DNA from: Collinsella sp. TF06-26
Lineage (GTDB): Bacteria > Actinomycetota > Coriobacteriia > Coriobacteriales > Coriobacteriaceae
NCBI RefSeq assembly: GCF_002232035.1
Contig: NZ_NKXR01000010.1
Coordinates: 1-64,000 of the forward strand
Reading direction: 5' to 3'
Length of the DNA stretch: 64,000 nucleotides
In this document: piece by piece, positions 1-10,069 of the stretch
Layout of the letters: every line of letters starts with the position of its first letter
Position numbering within the stretch: position 1 is the first letter of the stretch
Program-made: the position numbers and the translations under genes
Notes under the pieces: generated by a model
Database searches by the model: none
The model's input: the letters and a program-made list of their open reading frames with translations, nothing else
Told to the model about the DNA's origin: nothing

Positions 1-58
1 TAGCGGGTGGTTTAAAGCTGGCCGCTGCGCGGCCAGCAGACTAAAGTCTTGAACAAAT

Positions 59-89
59 AGCCGGGGCCCGCGCGATGCGGACCCCGGCT
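59..89 (-). terminator. Hairpin terminator after glutamine synthetase III
   Basis: A GC-rich stem (AGCCGGGG...CCCCGGCT) lies about 30 bases past the stop of the type III glutamine synthetase and is followed on the minus strand by ATTTGTT, a short U-rich run. A second hairpin (GCTGGCCG/CGGCCAGC) lies further downstream near positions 17-37. Confidence 0.6.
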
Positions 90-118
90 CAATACCGTGA
101 CGATATGTCAGTTACGCC

Positions 119-2206
<2,088 letters not shown>

Positions 2207-2291
2207 ACGGAACTCCCTTCGTATCGGCACCGCGTGAGAAGCGGTGTTGATTACTAACGAACGAGTCATAGATTAGGCTCGTCGTGTTTCC

Positions 2292-2312
2292 GCAACATTA
2301 CCGTTATGTTGC
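2292..2312. promoter_or_regulatory. Imperfect 21-bp palindrome upstream of GSIII gene
   Basis: GCAACAT...ATGTTGC arms flank a 7-base centre; allowing one mismatch the dyad extends to 10 bp per side. Read on the minus strand it overlaps GTGAC-N6-ATAAC and GTAAT-N6-GAAAC, which resemble the halves of actinobacterial GlnR boxes but with non-standard spacing. Role as a nitrogen-regulator operator is inference. Confidence 0.4.
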
Positions 2313-2426
2313 TGTCACGAAACCAATCAATGAGGTTACCGCATCGCGGCGGCGTTGCCGCCCTCAACGGCCAATCAACTGTATAAATTGCAGACCTCTC
2401 CCCATGGTTTAAGGATAGTCAATTTG

Positions 2427-2484
2427 GGATGGGGCTCTATTAACTGGTATTTCGCATCAGATACCAGTCTTTATAGCCCCATCC
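2427..2484. repeat. Two-part stem-loop upstream of metF
   Basis: The outer stem GGATGGGGCT (2427-2436) pairs with AGCCCCATCC (2475-2484). An inner stem ACTGGTAT (2443-2450) pairs with ATACCAGT (2461-2468), leaving an asymmetric internal loop. Flanking CAAT and ATTG weakly extend the outer stem. No U-tract follows on either strand, so it is not a typical terminator; function unknown. Confidence 0.55.
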
Positions 2485-2634
2485 TAGATTGGCCGCTCTG
2501 CTATAGGGAATGTCGATAGCAAGGCATCTTTGATTGGTATCCCCCAAATAGTGAGTGAAACTCCACCGTGGCATAGTGGTGCTGTAGAATCCTTACAACA
2601 CATCACACTATTTAAGTATCTAAAGGAGCACGAT

Positions 2635-3507
2635 ATGCGCGTCGACGAGGTTTTTAAGCAGGCAGCATCCCAGGGCACCGCACCCGTTTCGTTTGAGATG
2701 TTCCCGCCCAAGGGCGAGCTGACCCTCGACACGGCTCGCGAAGTGGCAGGCAATCTGTGCAAGCTTTCGCCGAGCTTTGTCTCGGTCACCTGCTCGGCCG
2801 GCGGCTCGGGCAACGGTGCCACCACCGCCCCCATCGCGCATATGATTTCGAGCGAATTCGACACGCCCTCGGTGGCGCACCTTACCTGCGTTGGCCGCAC
2901 GCATGCCGACATCGCCGCCAAGATCGACGAATACCGCTCCGCCGGCGTAGAAAATGTGCTGGCCCTGCGCGGTGATCTTCCTGCTGGCGCGACCGAGGAC
3001 GACAAGCCCGCCTCGGACTACGCCTACGCCCGCGACCTCATCCCCGAGCTCGTCGACGCCGGCTTTTGCGTGGGCGCCGCGGCCTACCCCGAGGGCCACA
3101 TTGCCTGTGAGGACCTCAACGCTTCGGTCGAATACCTCAAGCAAAAACAGGACGCCGGCGCGAGCTTCTTTGTGACGCAGCTCTTCTTTGACAACGAGTG
3201 CTTCTACCGCTTCCGCGAGCTTGCCGACAAGGCGGGCATCACGGTGCCCATCACCGCGGGCATCATGCCGTTTATGGGCAAGTCCCAGATCAGCCGCATG
3301 GTCTTTATGTGCGGCGCGTCGCTGCCCTCCCCCGTCATCAAGATTCTCGCCAAGTACGAGAACGACCCCGAGAGCCTGCAGGCAGCCGGTGTAGATTATG
3401 CCGCCCGTCAGCTTTGCGACCTTAAGGAGCACGGTGCCGCCGGTCTGCACCTGTACACTATGAATCGTCCTGCGATCGCCGCGACCATTATGGAGCGCCT
3501 GGGGTAA
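2635..3507 (+). CDS. metF: Methylenetetrahydrofolate reductase
   Basis: Reduces 5,10-methylene-THF to 5-methyl-THF, the methyl donor of methionine synthase. The 290-residue product has the MetF barrel pattern: SFEMFPPKG at the N-terminus (the conserved Glu lies here), THLTC-type strand (VAHLTCVGRT), LALRGDLP, and GHIACEDLN followed by QKQDAGASFFVTQLFFDN. The ATG at 2635 has AAAGGAG about 8 bases upstream. Its stop overlaps the start of the next gene (TAATG), so it is cotranscribed with the activation-domain gene and metH. This supplies substrate directly to the following enzyme. Confidence 0.95.
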   Translation: MRVDEVFKQAASQGTAPVSFEMFPPKGELTLDTAREVAGNLCKLSPSFVSVTCSAGGSGNGATTAPIAHMISSEFDTPSVAHLTCVGRTHADIAAKIDEYRSAGVENVLALRGDLPAGATEDDKPASDYAYARDLIPELVDAGFCVGAAAYPEGHIACEDLNASVEYLKQKQDAGASFFVTQLFFDNECFYRFRELADKAGITVPITAGIMPFMGKSQISRMVFMCGASLPSPVIKILAKYENDPESLQAAGVDYAARQLCDLKEHGAAGLHLYTMNRPAIAATIMERLG

Positions 3508-4295
3508 TGGAAAAACCGCACATCGATACAACCGCTGTCGAAGTGCCGGCCGACCTTGCGTCGCCGGCGCTTTACCGTGTCGATGCTGCGCACCATCCCC
3601 GTGTCGACCGTGCCGAGATGCTGCGGTATCTGGGCTACGGCGGCCAGCAGATTGAGCCCGAGCTGTCACGACGTATTGAGCTTGTGGTCGAGCGCCTTGA
3701 GCTGGACATTGAGCCCCGCGGCGTGCGGCGCGTGTTTACCGTCGATGCCACGGGCGTGGACGAGCAGGGAGAGCCTTGCATCCGTCTGGTTGGCACCAAC
3801 GTTGAGCTGCGCGGTCGCGACATCTATCGACATCTCAAGGACGCCCGCATGGCCGCGCTCATGGCATGCACCCTCGGCATGGACGCCGAGCGTCGTCTGC
3901 GCACCACGGGAGCTCAGCAGCCCCTAGAGGGAGCCGTGCTCGACGCCGCATGCTCTGCCTATGTAGAAGCCGCCGTTGAGCAAATGGACCAGCAGGTCAA
4001 GACGGACGCCGCCGTTCATGGGCTCGCCGGCAACTGGCGCTTTAGTCCCGGCTATGGCGACTGCCCGCTCTCGGCCCAGCGCTCGATCGTGAATGCGCTC
4101 AACGCCACGCGGCTCATCGGGCTTACCGTCACGCCCACCAGCCTGCTCATGCCCACCAAGAGCGTGACCGCGGTGATTGGTCTGTTTGACGGCGAAGTCC
4201 ACGACGCCCAGAGCCGCCCCACCTGCAATATCTGCCGCATGCGCGAGCACTGTCGCTTCCGTGCCGCCCACACCACCTGCTATTCCAGCCATTAG
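3507..4295 (+). CDS. Free-standing methionine synthase activation-domain protein
   Basis: The 262-residue protein matches the C-terminal activation (AdoMet-binding) module of MetH, which is missing from the metH product encoded next. Visible motifs are RFSPGYGDCPL, the equivalent of the MetH AdoMet-binding RxSPGY loop, and PTKSVTAVIGL. A C-terminal Cys cluster CNICRMREHCRFR is typical of stand-alone versions. Inferred role: reductive methylation of cob(II)alamin in trans to reactivate MetH. The ATG overlaps the metF stop, and metH begins 9 bases after its stop, so the three are translationally linked. What supplies the electrons is not apparent here. Confidence 0.85.
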   Translation: MEKPHIDTTAVEVPADLASPALYRVDAAHHPRVDRAEMLRYLGYGGQQIEPELSRRIELVVERLELDIEPRGVRRVFTVDATGVDEQGEPCIRLVGTNVELRGRDIYRHLKDARMAALMACTLGMDAERRLRTTGAQQPLEGAVLDAACSAYVEAAVEQMDQQVKTDAAVHGLAGNWRFSPGYGDCPLSAQRSIVNALNATRLIGLTVTPTSLLMPTKSVTAVIGLFDGEVHDAQSRPTCNICRMREHCRFRAAHTTCYSSH

Positions 4296-4304
4296 GAGCC
4301 CTCG

Positions 4305-6863
4305 ATGTTTACTCCGCTTATCACTCATGATCTGGACGGTGCTGCGCTGGCGGCACCTGTCAATGCCGCGCGCTGCAACGGCGCCGCGTACAAGACGCGC
4401 ACGATCGACGATCTGCGCATTAAGGACGATCGCCTGCGTGCGGCCATCGAGGGCACGGGGCACTTGCTGTTCGACGGCGGCATGGGCACCATGTTGCAGG
4501 CCGCTGGTATGAAGGCAGGCGCCCTGCCCGAGCTGCTCAACTTTGAGGAGCCCCAGGTCATTACCGACATTCAGCGACAGTACGTCGAGGCCGGCTGCGA
4601 CGTGATCACCGCCAACACCTTTGGCGCCAACGCCCACAAGCTCGACGGTACCGCCACCGTGGCAGATGTCTTTGCCGCCGCTGTCGCCTGCGCCCGCGCA
4701 GCCGGTGCCCACTACGTCGCCGGCGATATCGGCCCCATCGGCGCGCTGCTGCGCCCCTTGGGTACCCTCAGCTTCGACGAGGCCTACGACCTCTTTGCCG
4801 AGGAAGTGCGCGCCGGCGTCGATGCGGGCGTGGACCTCTTTATTATCGAGACCATGACCGACCTTGCCGAGATCAAGGCGGCCGTCCTCGCCTGCCGAGA
4901 GAACTCCGACCTGCCCGTCTTTGCCACCATGACCTTTGAGGAAGACGGTCGCACCTTCCTGGGCACGAGTCCCGAGGTTGCCGCCATCACGCTCGATGCC
5001 ATCGGCGCCGACGTTTTGGGCATCAACTGCAGCCAGGGACCGGCCGAGCTCCGAGGACTCGCCGCTCGCATGCTCACCGTTACGGACAAGCCCGTTATGG
5101 TGCAGGCCAACGCAGGACTGCCCCACGTGGACGACGACGGCAACACCGTCTTTGATATCCAGGCGCCCGAGTACGCCGTGGCCGTCGCCGGTATGATTGA
5201 GGACGGCGTAAGCGTCGTGGGCGGCTGCTGCGGCACCACGCCGGCGCACATGGCAGCGCTGCGCACGCTTATCGATAACCACACGCCCAGTCCGCGCCAC
5301 CGCAAGCCCAGCATGTCGGTCACAAGCGCCCAGACCGTGGTGGACCTCCCCTGCGACGGCCACAAGATCGCCGTCATCGGCGAGCGCATCAACCCCACCG
5401 GCAAAAAGCGCCTGCAGCAGGCCCTGCGCGACGGCGACCTGGACTACGTGGTGAGCCAGGGCATCAGCCAGCAGGAGCAGGGCGCCGACATCCTGGACGT
5501 CAACGTGGGCCTGCCCGAGATCGACGAGGTCAAGATTATCCAACAGGCCACCGAGCAGCTCCAAGGCTCCACGCTGCTGCCGCTGCAGATCGACTCCACC
5601 GACCCCGCCGCCGTCGAGGCCGCCGTACGTCGCTACGCCGGCAAGCCCATCATCAACTCGGTCAACGGCAAGCAGCAGATCATGGACGAGATCTTCCCGC
5701 TGGTCGCCCACTACGGCACCAACGTTGTCGGCCTTACGCTCGACGAAGGCGGCATCCCCGATACCGCCGAGGCCCGCTTTGCCATCGCCGAGCGCATCGT
5801 GGCCGAGGCTGCCCGCTACGGCATCGGCCCGGACCGTATCCTCATCGACTGCCTGGTCATGACCGCCTCGACCAATCAACGCCAGGCCGAGCAGATCCTG
5901 CGCGCCATGTCCCTGTGCAAGGAGCGCCTGGGCGTCAAATGCGCGCTCGGCGTGTCGAACATCAGCTTTGGTCTGCCTGCCCGCCCGCTGCTGGGCTCGG
6001 TCTTTTTGGCCGCCGCCTTTGGCGCGGGCCTCGATGCCCCCATCATGAACCCGGGCTCCAAGCGCTTTATGGACACCGTCTACAGCTATCGCGTCCTGAG
6101 CGTTGAGGACGAGGGCTCGACCGGATACATCGAGCGCTATGCCGGCTGGACCGATCCGTATAAGATCGCCGCCAACCCGGCAGCAGCTCAGGCCGCATCG
6201 ACCGACACCGTGCCCGCTGCCGGCACCGCCGGCACCGACGGCAACGACGACCCGATTCGTCGCATGGTCGTCTCGGGCCGCAAAGGCGAAATCGCTGCCG
6301 AGACCGAGCGTCTGCTGGCAGACCACGACGCCATGGACCTTATCAACAACCACTTTATCCCCGCCCTCGACGAGGTGGGCGTCCTCTTTGACCAGGGCAA
6401 GTTCTTCTTGCCGCAACTCATGGCCTCGGCCGAAGCCGCACGCGTGGGCTTCGACACCATCAAGCGCCTGATGCCCGCCGGCGAGATCGCCGACAAGGGT
6501 AAGATCTGCGTGGCCACCGTCAAGGGCGACATTCACGATATCGGTAAGAACATCGTCAAGATGCTGCTCGACAACTACGGCTATACCGTCTTTGATCTGG
6601 GCCGCGACGTCGATCCGCAGGAAGTGCTCAAGACCGTCAAGGAGCGCGACATTAAGCTCGTCGGCCTCTCGGCGCTTATGACCACCACGGTCGTCGCCAT
6701 GGAGGAGACCATCAAGCTGCTTCATGCCGAGGTGCCGGGCGTCAAGATCATCGTAGGCGGCGCCGTGCTCACCCCCGAATACGCCAAGCAGATCGGCGCG
6801 GACTACTACGCCAAGGATGCCGCCGAAAGCGCGCGCATCGCCGAAGAGGTCTTTGGGCAGTAA
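4305..6863 (+). CDS. metH: Cobalamin-dependent methionine synthase lacking activation domain
   Basis: Transfers methyl from 5-methyl-THF to homocysteine through cobalamin. The 852 residues contain, in order, the homocysteine/Zn barrel (about 45-330; Zn-ligand Cys in GINCSQGP and GGCCGTTP), the pterin-binding barrel (about 345-590; GERINPTGKK), and the cap and B12-binding domain (about 640-852; DIHDIGKN supplies the cobalt-ligand His). The fourth, AdoMet-binding module of classical MetH (about 1,200 residues) is absent and is encoded by the preceding gene. A 45-residue N-terminal extension precedes the first barrel; the start is supported by AGGAG. A Pro/Ala/Thr-rich linker lies near residues 625-645. 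Confidence 0.95.
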   Translation: MFTPLITHDLDGAALAAPVNAARCNGAAYKTRTIDDLRIKDDRLRAAIEGTGHLLFDGGMGTMLQAAGMKAGALPELLNFEEPQVITDIQRQYVEAGCDVITANTFGANAHKLDGTATVADVFAAAVACARAAGAHYVAGDIGPIGALLRPLGTLSFDEAYDLFAEEVRAGVDAGVDLFIIETMTDLAEIKAAVLACRENSDLPVFATMTFEEDGRTFLGTSPEVAAITLDAIGADVLGINCSQGPAELRGLAARMLTVTDKPVMVQANAGLPHVDDDGNTVFDIQAPEYAVAVAGMIEDGVSVVGGCCGTTPAHMAALRTLIDNHTPSPRHRKPSMSVTSAQTVVDLPCDGHKIAVIGERINPTGKKRLQQALRDGDLDYVVSQGISQQEQGADILDVNVGLPEIDEVKIIQQATEQLQGSTLLPLQIDSTDPAAVEAAVRRYAGKPIINSVNGKQQIMDEIFPLVAHYGTNVVGLTLDEGGIPDTAEARFAIAERIVAEAARYGIGPDRILIDCLVMTASTNQRQAEQILRAMSLCKERLGVKCALGVSNISFGLPARPLLGSVFLAAAFGAGLDAPIMNPGSKRFMDTVYSYRVLSVEDEGSTGYIERYAGWTDPYKIAANPAAAQAASTDTVPAAGTAGTDGNDDPIRRMVVSGRKGEIAAETERLLADHDAMDLINNHFIPALDEVGVLFDQGKFFLPQLMASAEAARVGFDTIKRLMPAGEIADKGKICVATVKGDIHDIGKNIVKMLLDNYGYTVFDLGRDVDPQEVLKTVKERDIKLVGLSALMTTTVVAMEETIKLLHAEVPGVKIIVGGAVLTPEYAKQIGADYYAKDAAESARIAEEVFGQ

Positions 6864-6888
6864 CACAACGGAAACAACCGAGCACCAA

Positions 6889-6926
6889 AACGTGCCGCAT
6901 GCGCCACCTGGCATGTGCGGCACGTT
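6889..6926 (+). terminator. Hairpin after metH
   Basis: AACGTGCCGCA and TGCGGCACGTT form a strong stem between metH and the next gene. No proper U-tract follows (only AGAATAGAAAA), so it may be a weak terminator or an mRNA-end stabiliser. Confidence 0.5.
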
Positions 6927-6971
6927 AGAATAGAAAAGACTATGCTCGTTTTGGCAGATAGGAGCGCAAGG

Positions 6972-8336
6972 ATGGCGATCACGCCCGCAGAAATCGCGGA
7001 AACCCGCGGCATGGTTGAGGAGCAGAACCTCGACATCAGGACCATCACCATGGGTGTTTCGCTCATGGGTTGCGGTGACGAGAACCTCGACCGCATGTGC
7101 ACGAAGATCTACGACCACGTGACGCACACGGCTGAGCATCTGGTCGAGACCGCCGAGAACCTCGAGCGCGAGTACGGTATCCCCATCGTCAACAAGCGCG
7201 TTTCCGTCACCCCGGTGGCGCAGATCGCCGCGTGTTGCAAGGATGAGGACCTCACCCCCATCGCGCACGCCCTCGACCGCGCGGCCGAGACGCTCGGCAT
7301 CGATTACCTGGGCGGCTTCTCCGCGCTCGTCCAGAAGGGCATCGGCGATGCCGACCGCCGCGTTATCCAGTCCATCCCCCAGGCGCTCGCCACCACGAGC
7401 CGCGTCTGCTCCAGCGTCAACGTCGCCAGCCTGCGCGCCGGTATCAACATGGATGCCGTGCTCATGGCCGCCCAGACCATCATCGATGCCGCCAAGCTCA
7501 CGGCCGACCAGGATTCCGTCGGCGCTTCCAAGTTTGTCTGCTTTGCCAACATGGTCGAGGACTCCCCGTTTATGGCGGGCGCCGTCCACGGCGGTGGCGA
7601 GGCCGACGCCGTCATCAACGTAGGCGTCTCGGGCCCCGGCGTTATGGCCGCAGCCCTGGAGACGCTGCCCGATTCCGCCTCGATGATGGAAGTCGCCGAA
7701 AAGATTAAGCAGACCGCCTTTAAGATCACCCGCGCCGGCGAGCTCATGAGCCGCGAGGCCGCCCATCGTCTGGGTGTCGAGAAGGGCATTGTCGACCTGT
7801 CGCTGGCTCCCACGCCTGCCATCGGCGACTCCGTCGCGCGCATCCTCGAGATCATCGGCGTGGGCACCTGCGGTGGCCCGGGCACGACCTGCGCGCTCGC
7901 CATGCTCAACGATGCCGTCAAGAAGGGCGGCGTCATGGCCAGCTCCAGCGTGGGCGGTCTTTCCGGCGCCTTTATCCCCGTGTCCGAGGACGCCGGCATG
8001 ATCGCCGCCGTCGAGGCCGGCGCGCTTTCGCTCGAGAAGCTCGAGGCCATGACCTGCGTGTGCTCCGTTGGCCTGGACATGATCGCCATCCCCGGCGACA
8101 CCCCGGTCGAGACCATCGCCGGCATCATCGCCGACGAGATGGCCATCGGCGTCATCAACAACAAGACCACGGCCGTCCGCGTGATTCCTGCTATCGGCAA
8201 GGGCGTGGGCGACTGCGTCGAGTACGGCGGCCTGTTTGGCCGTGCGCCCATCATGCCGGTGAACCCCAACGCCGGCACCGTGCTTGCCCACCGCGGTGGA
8301 CGCTTCCCGGCACCGCTGAACTCGCTCAAGAACTAG
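6972..8336 (+). CDS. UPF0210 / DUF711 family protein (PFL-like fold)
   Basis: The 454-residue product matches the widespread UPF0210 family of unknown biochemical role. Characteristic segments are [21 protein letters not shown] at the start (in parts), [16 protein letters not shown], and the C-terminal [17 protein letters not shown] and GRAPIMPVN. In many bacteria it is paired with an ACT-domain UPF0237 gene; none is visible here. The ATG at 6972 has GGAGCG upstream; an earlier in-frame ATG at 6915 falls inside the preceding hairpin and is unlikely. It follows the metF-metH group on the same strand, but the hairpin between suggests separate transcription. Confidence 0.9.
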   Translation: MAITPAEIAETRGMVEEQNLDIRTITMGVSLMGCGDENLDRMCTKIYDHVTHTAEHLVETAENLEREYGIPIVNKRVSVTPVAQIAACCKDEDLTPIAHALDRAAETLGIDYLGGFSALVQKGIGDADRRVIQSIPQALATTSRVCSSVNVASLRAGINMDAVLMAAQTIIDAAKLTADQDSVGASKFVCFANMVEDSPFMAGAVHGGGEADAVINVGVSGPGVMAAALETLPDSASMMEVAEKIKQTAFKITRAGELMSREAAHRLGVEKGIVDLSLAPTPAIGDSVARILEIIGVGTCGGPGTTCALAMLNDAVKKGGVMASSSVGGLSGAFIPVSEDAGMIAAVEAGALSLEKLEAMTCVCSVGLDMIAIPGDTPVETIAGIIADEMAIGVINNKTTAVRVIPAIGKGVGDCVEYGGLFGRAPIMPVNPNAGTVLAHRGGRFPAPLNSLKN

Positions 8337-8353
8337 CTGAGGGGTGCTGGCGA

Positions 8354-8487
8354 GGAGCCCCGGGGAGGGCAAATATATAAGGTCGCCTGCTCGGACAGTC
8401 CTGACTCGCACGGAGAGCACATTAAGTGCTCTCCGGCTCGTGCGGAACTCGCGATCGACCTTATATATTTGCCCTCCCCGGGGCTCC
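8354..8487. repeat. Nested inverted-repeat element, copy 1
   Basis: Perfect 32-bp outer arms (8354-8385 and 8456-8487) enclose 70 bases. Inside is a 9-bp stem GGAGAGCAC/GTGCTCTCC (8412-8420, 8426-8434) with loop ATTAA. On the minus strand the flanks of this inner stem read GAGTTCCGCACGA and GAGTCAGGACTGTCCGA, identical to copy 2 at 28042-28177 although the arms differ entirely. It starts 17 bases after the UPF0210 stop. The arms include a TATATA stretch. Not a normal terminator: no U-tract follows and the loop is long and conserved. Confidence 0.85.
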
Positions 8488-8652
8488 CGCACAACGGGCC
8501 CTCGGTTGGGTTCTATCCCTTTGGCAGTCGCTTCGCTTCTGCCCCACTTTGCTGGTATGGCGGTTTGGCGTTGGAACGGTTCTTTCTGATATATGCTGGT
8601 TGCGGCTCTTCTTTTGGGAGGAGTCGCTTTTTTGTTGCTAGGAGGTTGGCCC

Positions 8653-9540
8653 ATGATTGATGGGGATGCTCGCTCTGAGCTTCTTTCTGCTGATTGGAAT
8701 CAGGAGTGGATGCGTCTGCAAGCTGGTCGGCGGCGGGCTGATGACTCTTTTGAGTGGGACAAAAGGGCTCGGCATTTTCGGCCGCTTGAGACTGCTCCGT
8801 ATGCTCGGGACTTTATCAAGCTGTTGGCGTTAAAGCCTGGTGAATCCGTGCTCGATATGGGGTGTGGAGCTGGGTCGATTGCTATTCCGCTTGCTCAGGC
8901 TGGACATCCTGTGATTGCTGCTGACTTTTCCCCTGCCATGTTGGGCACGCTTGATGCTGGCATTGAGTACTATGGGCTCGAGGATCGCATTACACCGCTT
9001 GAGCTTGCTTGGGATGATGATTGGGATTTGGTTGGACCGGTCGCGAAAGCGGTGGATGTTGCCTTTGCCAGTCGGTCGGTTACGACGACCAATCTAAAAG
9101 ATGCGCTTGCCAAGCTTAATCGAACGGCTCGTCGGCGTTGTGCTGTCACGATGGTCGCCAACTCCAGCCCGCGCTATGATCTGCACTTGATGAACGCCAT
9201 CGGCGCCTCGGTTACCTGCAGCAATGGCTTTGTGTACGCCTTTAACATTCTCATTCAGATGGGTGCCCTGCCGCAGGTCACGTACTTTGAATCGCCTCGT
9301 CGCGATACCTTCGATAGCCTTGAGGCAGGCGTGGCGGACTTTTCCCGCATGCTTGAGCATGGCAACGAGGATAAGGTCGACCGTCTGCGCGACTACATCG
9401 CCCAACACATGATCGAGAATCCCCATGCCGGTGAGCCGGGCTCCAAGGGCGTGCCGCAGGGGTGCTATATGCTCGACCATATCCGTAAGGTTCGCTGGGC
9501 GTTTATTGCATGGGAACCGGTCTCTGAATCCCGCTCGTAG
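8653..9540 (+). CDS. Class I SAM-dependent methyltransferase
   Basis: A 295-residue protein with a Rossmann-type methyltransferase domain: motif I VLDMGCGAGSIAIPLA near residues 75-90, and the second strand motif VIAADFSPAML. Substrate unknown; the C-terminal half lacks features that would identify one. ATG at 8653 has AGGAGG eight bases upstream; a longer frame starting at 8593 would add a short hydrophobic stretch but has a poor ribosome site. Codon use is uneven: the first half favours GCT, CTT and TCT, unlike the GC-ending codons of its second half and neighbours, which hints at a mosaic origin. Confidence 0.82.
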   Translation: MIDGDARSELLSADWNQEWMRLQAGRRRADDSFEWDKRARHFRPLETAPYARDFIKLLALKPGESVLDMGCGAGSIAIPLAQAGHPVIAADFSPAMLGTLDAGIEYYGLEDRITPLELAWDDDWDLVGPVAKAVDVAFASRSVTTTNLKDALAKLNRTARRRCAVTMVANSSPRYDLHLMNAIGASVTCSNGFVYAFNILIQMGALPQVTYFESPRRDTFDSLEAGVADFSRMLEHGNEDKVDRLRDYIAQHMIENPHAGEPGSKGVPQGCYMLDHIRKVRWAFIAWEPVSESRS

Positions 9541-9698
9541 CCCGTTCACAGCCCGAGCTGCCCATCACCTCGGCATCCGCATTCTTTGCGAACTGGGCAA
9601 ACGCGCCCCACACCGCGCCGTTCCTGCGCTATCGTGGGACAGCTCACGTAGATTAAGGCCCCGTCGCGGGGCGCCCCATACATAGAAAGCGAGAACCC

Positions 9699-9998
9699 AT
9701 GGCACTGACAGGAGCCCAGGTCAAGCAGCTTCGCAGCATGGCCCATCACCTCAACCCCGCCATCATCATCGGTAAGTCCGATGTCAACGAGGGCACCGTC
9801 GAGCAGACGGTCGCCTACCTGGAGAAGCACGAGCTCGTTAAGTGCTCCGTGCTCGATGGCTCCAGTCTTTCCGCCCGCGAGGCCGCCGAAGAGCTCGCTG
9901 AGCGTTGCCACGCCGAGGTCGTCCAGGTCATCGGCCGCAAGTTCTCGCTGTATCGCGAGTCCTCGCGCAAGGACATCGAGAAGATCAAGCTCGTCTAA
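9699..9998 (+). CDS. yhbY: YhbY family RNA-binding protein (CRM domain)
   Basis: A 99-residue single CRM-domain protein that in other bacteria associates with pre-50S ribosomal particles. The family pattern is clear: LTGAQVKQLRSMAHHLNPAIIIGK at the N-terminus (in parts), EKHELVKCSVL, and the C-terminal VVQVIGRKFSLYRES. Length matches the family (about 97). The gene has its own upstream space with a short GCCCC/GGGGC hairpin and a rho-independent terminator at 10036-10069, so it appears monocistronic. It converges with the large regulator gene on the minus strand. Confidence 0.93.
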   Translation: MALTGAQVKQLRSMAHHLNPAIIIGKSDVNEGTVEQTVAYLEKHELVKCSVLDGSSLSAREAAEELAERCHAEVVQVIGRKFSLYRESSRKDIEKIKLV

Positions 9999-10035
9999 GA
10001 GCCAATGATCCGGCGAGCCAACACATAGCAAGCTT

Positions 10036-10069
10036 ACGGGTGCCCAAGTACTTCGGGCGCCCGTTTTTT
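10036..10069 (+). terminator. Rho-independent terminator after yhbY
   Basis: Stem ACGGGTGCCC/GGGCGCCCGT with a nine-base loop is followed directly by a run of T. The tail touches the stop codon of the convergent regulator gene. Confidence 0.85.

Larger units (their letters stand above)
2207..2634. other. Divergent intergenic region glnN / metF
   Basis: This 428-bp region separates divergent genes. It holds the dyad at 2292-2312, an AT-richer stretch around 2380-2420, and a long stem-loop at 2427-2484. No convincing cobalamin or SAM riboswitch could be folded by eye before metF, and no promoter with good -35 and -10 boxes was found; TAGAAT at 2585-2590 is the best -10 candidate. Confidence 0.5.

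Noticed and set aside
2313..2634. Cobalamin or SAM riboswitch before metF
   Set aside because: No B12-box or SAM-riboswitch core could be recognised; only a simple stem-loop was found.
8354..8487. Ordinary rho-independent terminator
   Set aside because: Loop of 70 bases with internal conserved structure and no U-tract; arms far longer than needed.
3924..8654. Very long open frame on the minus strand opposite metH and UPF0210
   Set aside because: Antisense shadow of high-GC coding DNA; no ribosome site, Gly/His/Asp-rich nonsense composition, and real genes with clear motifs lie on the other strand.
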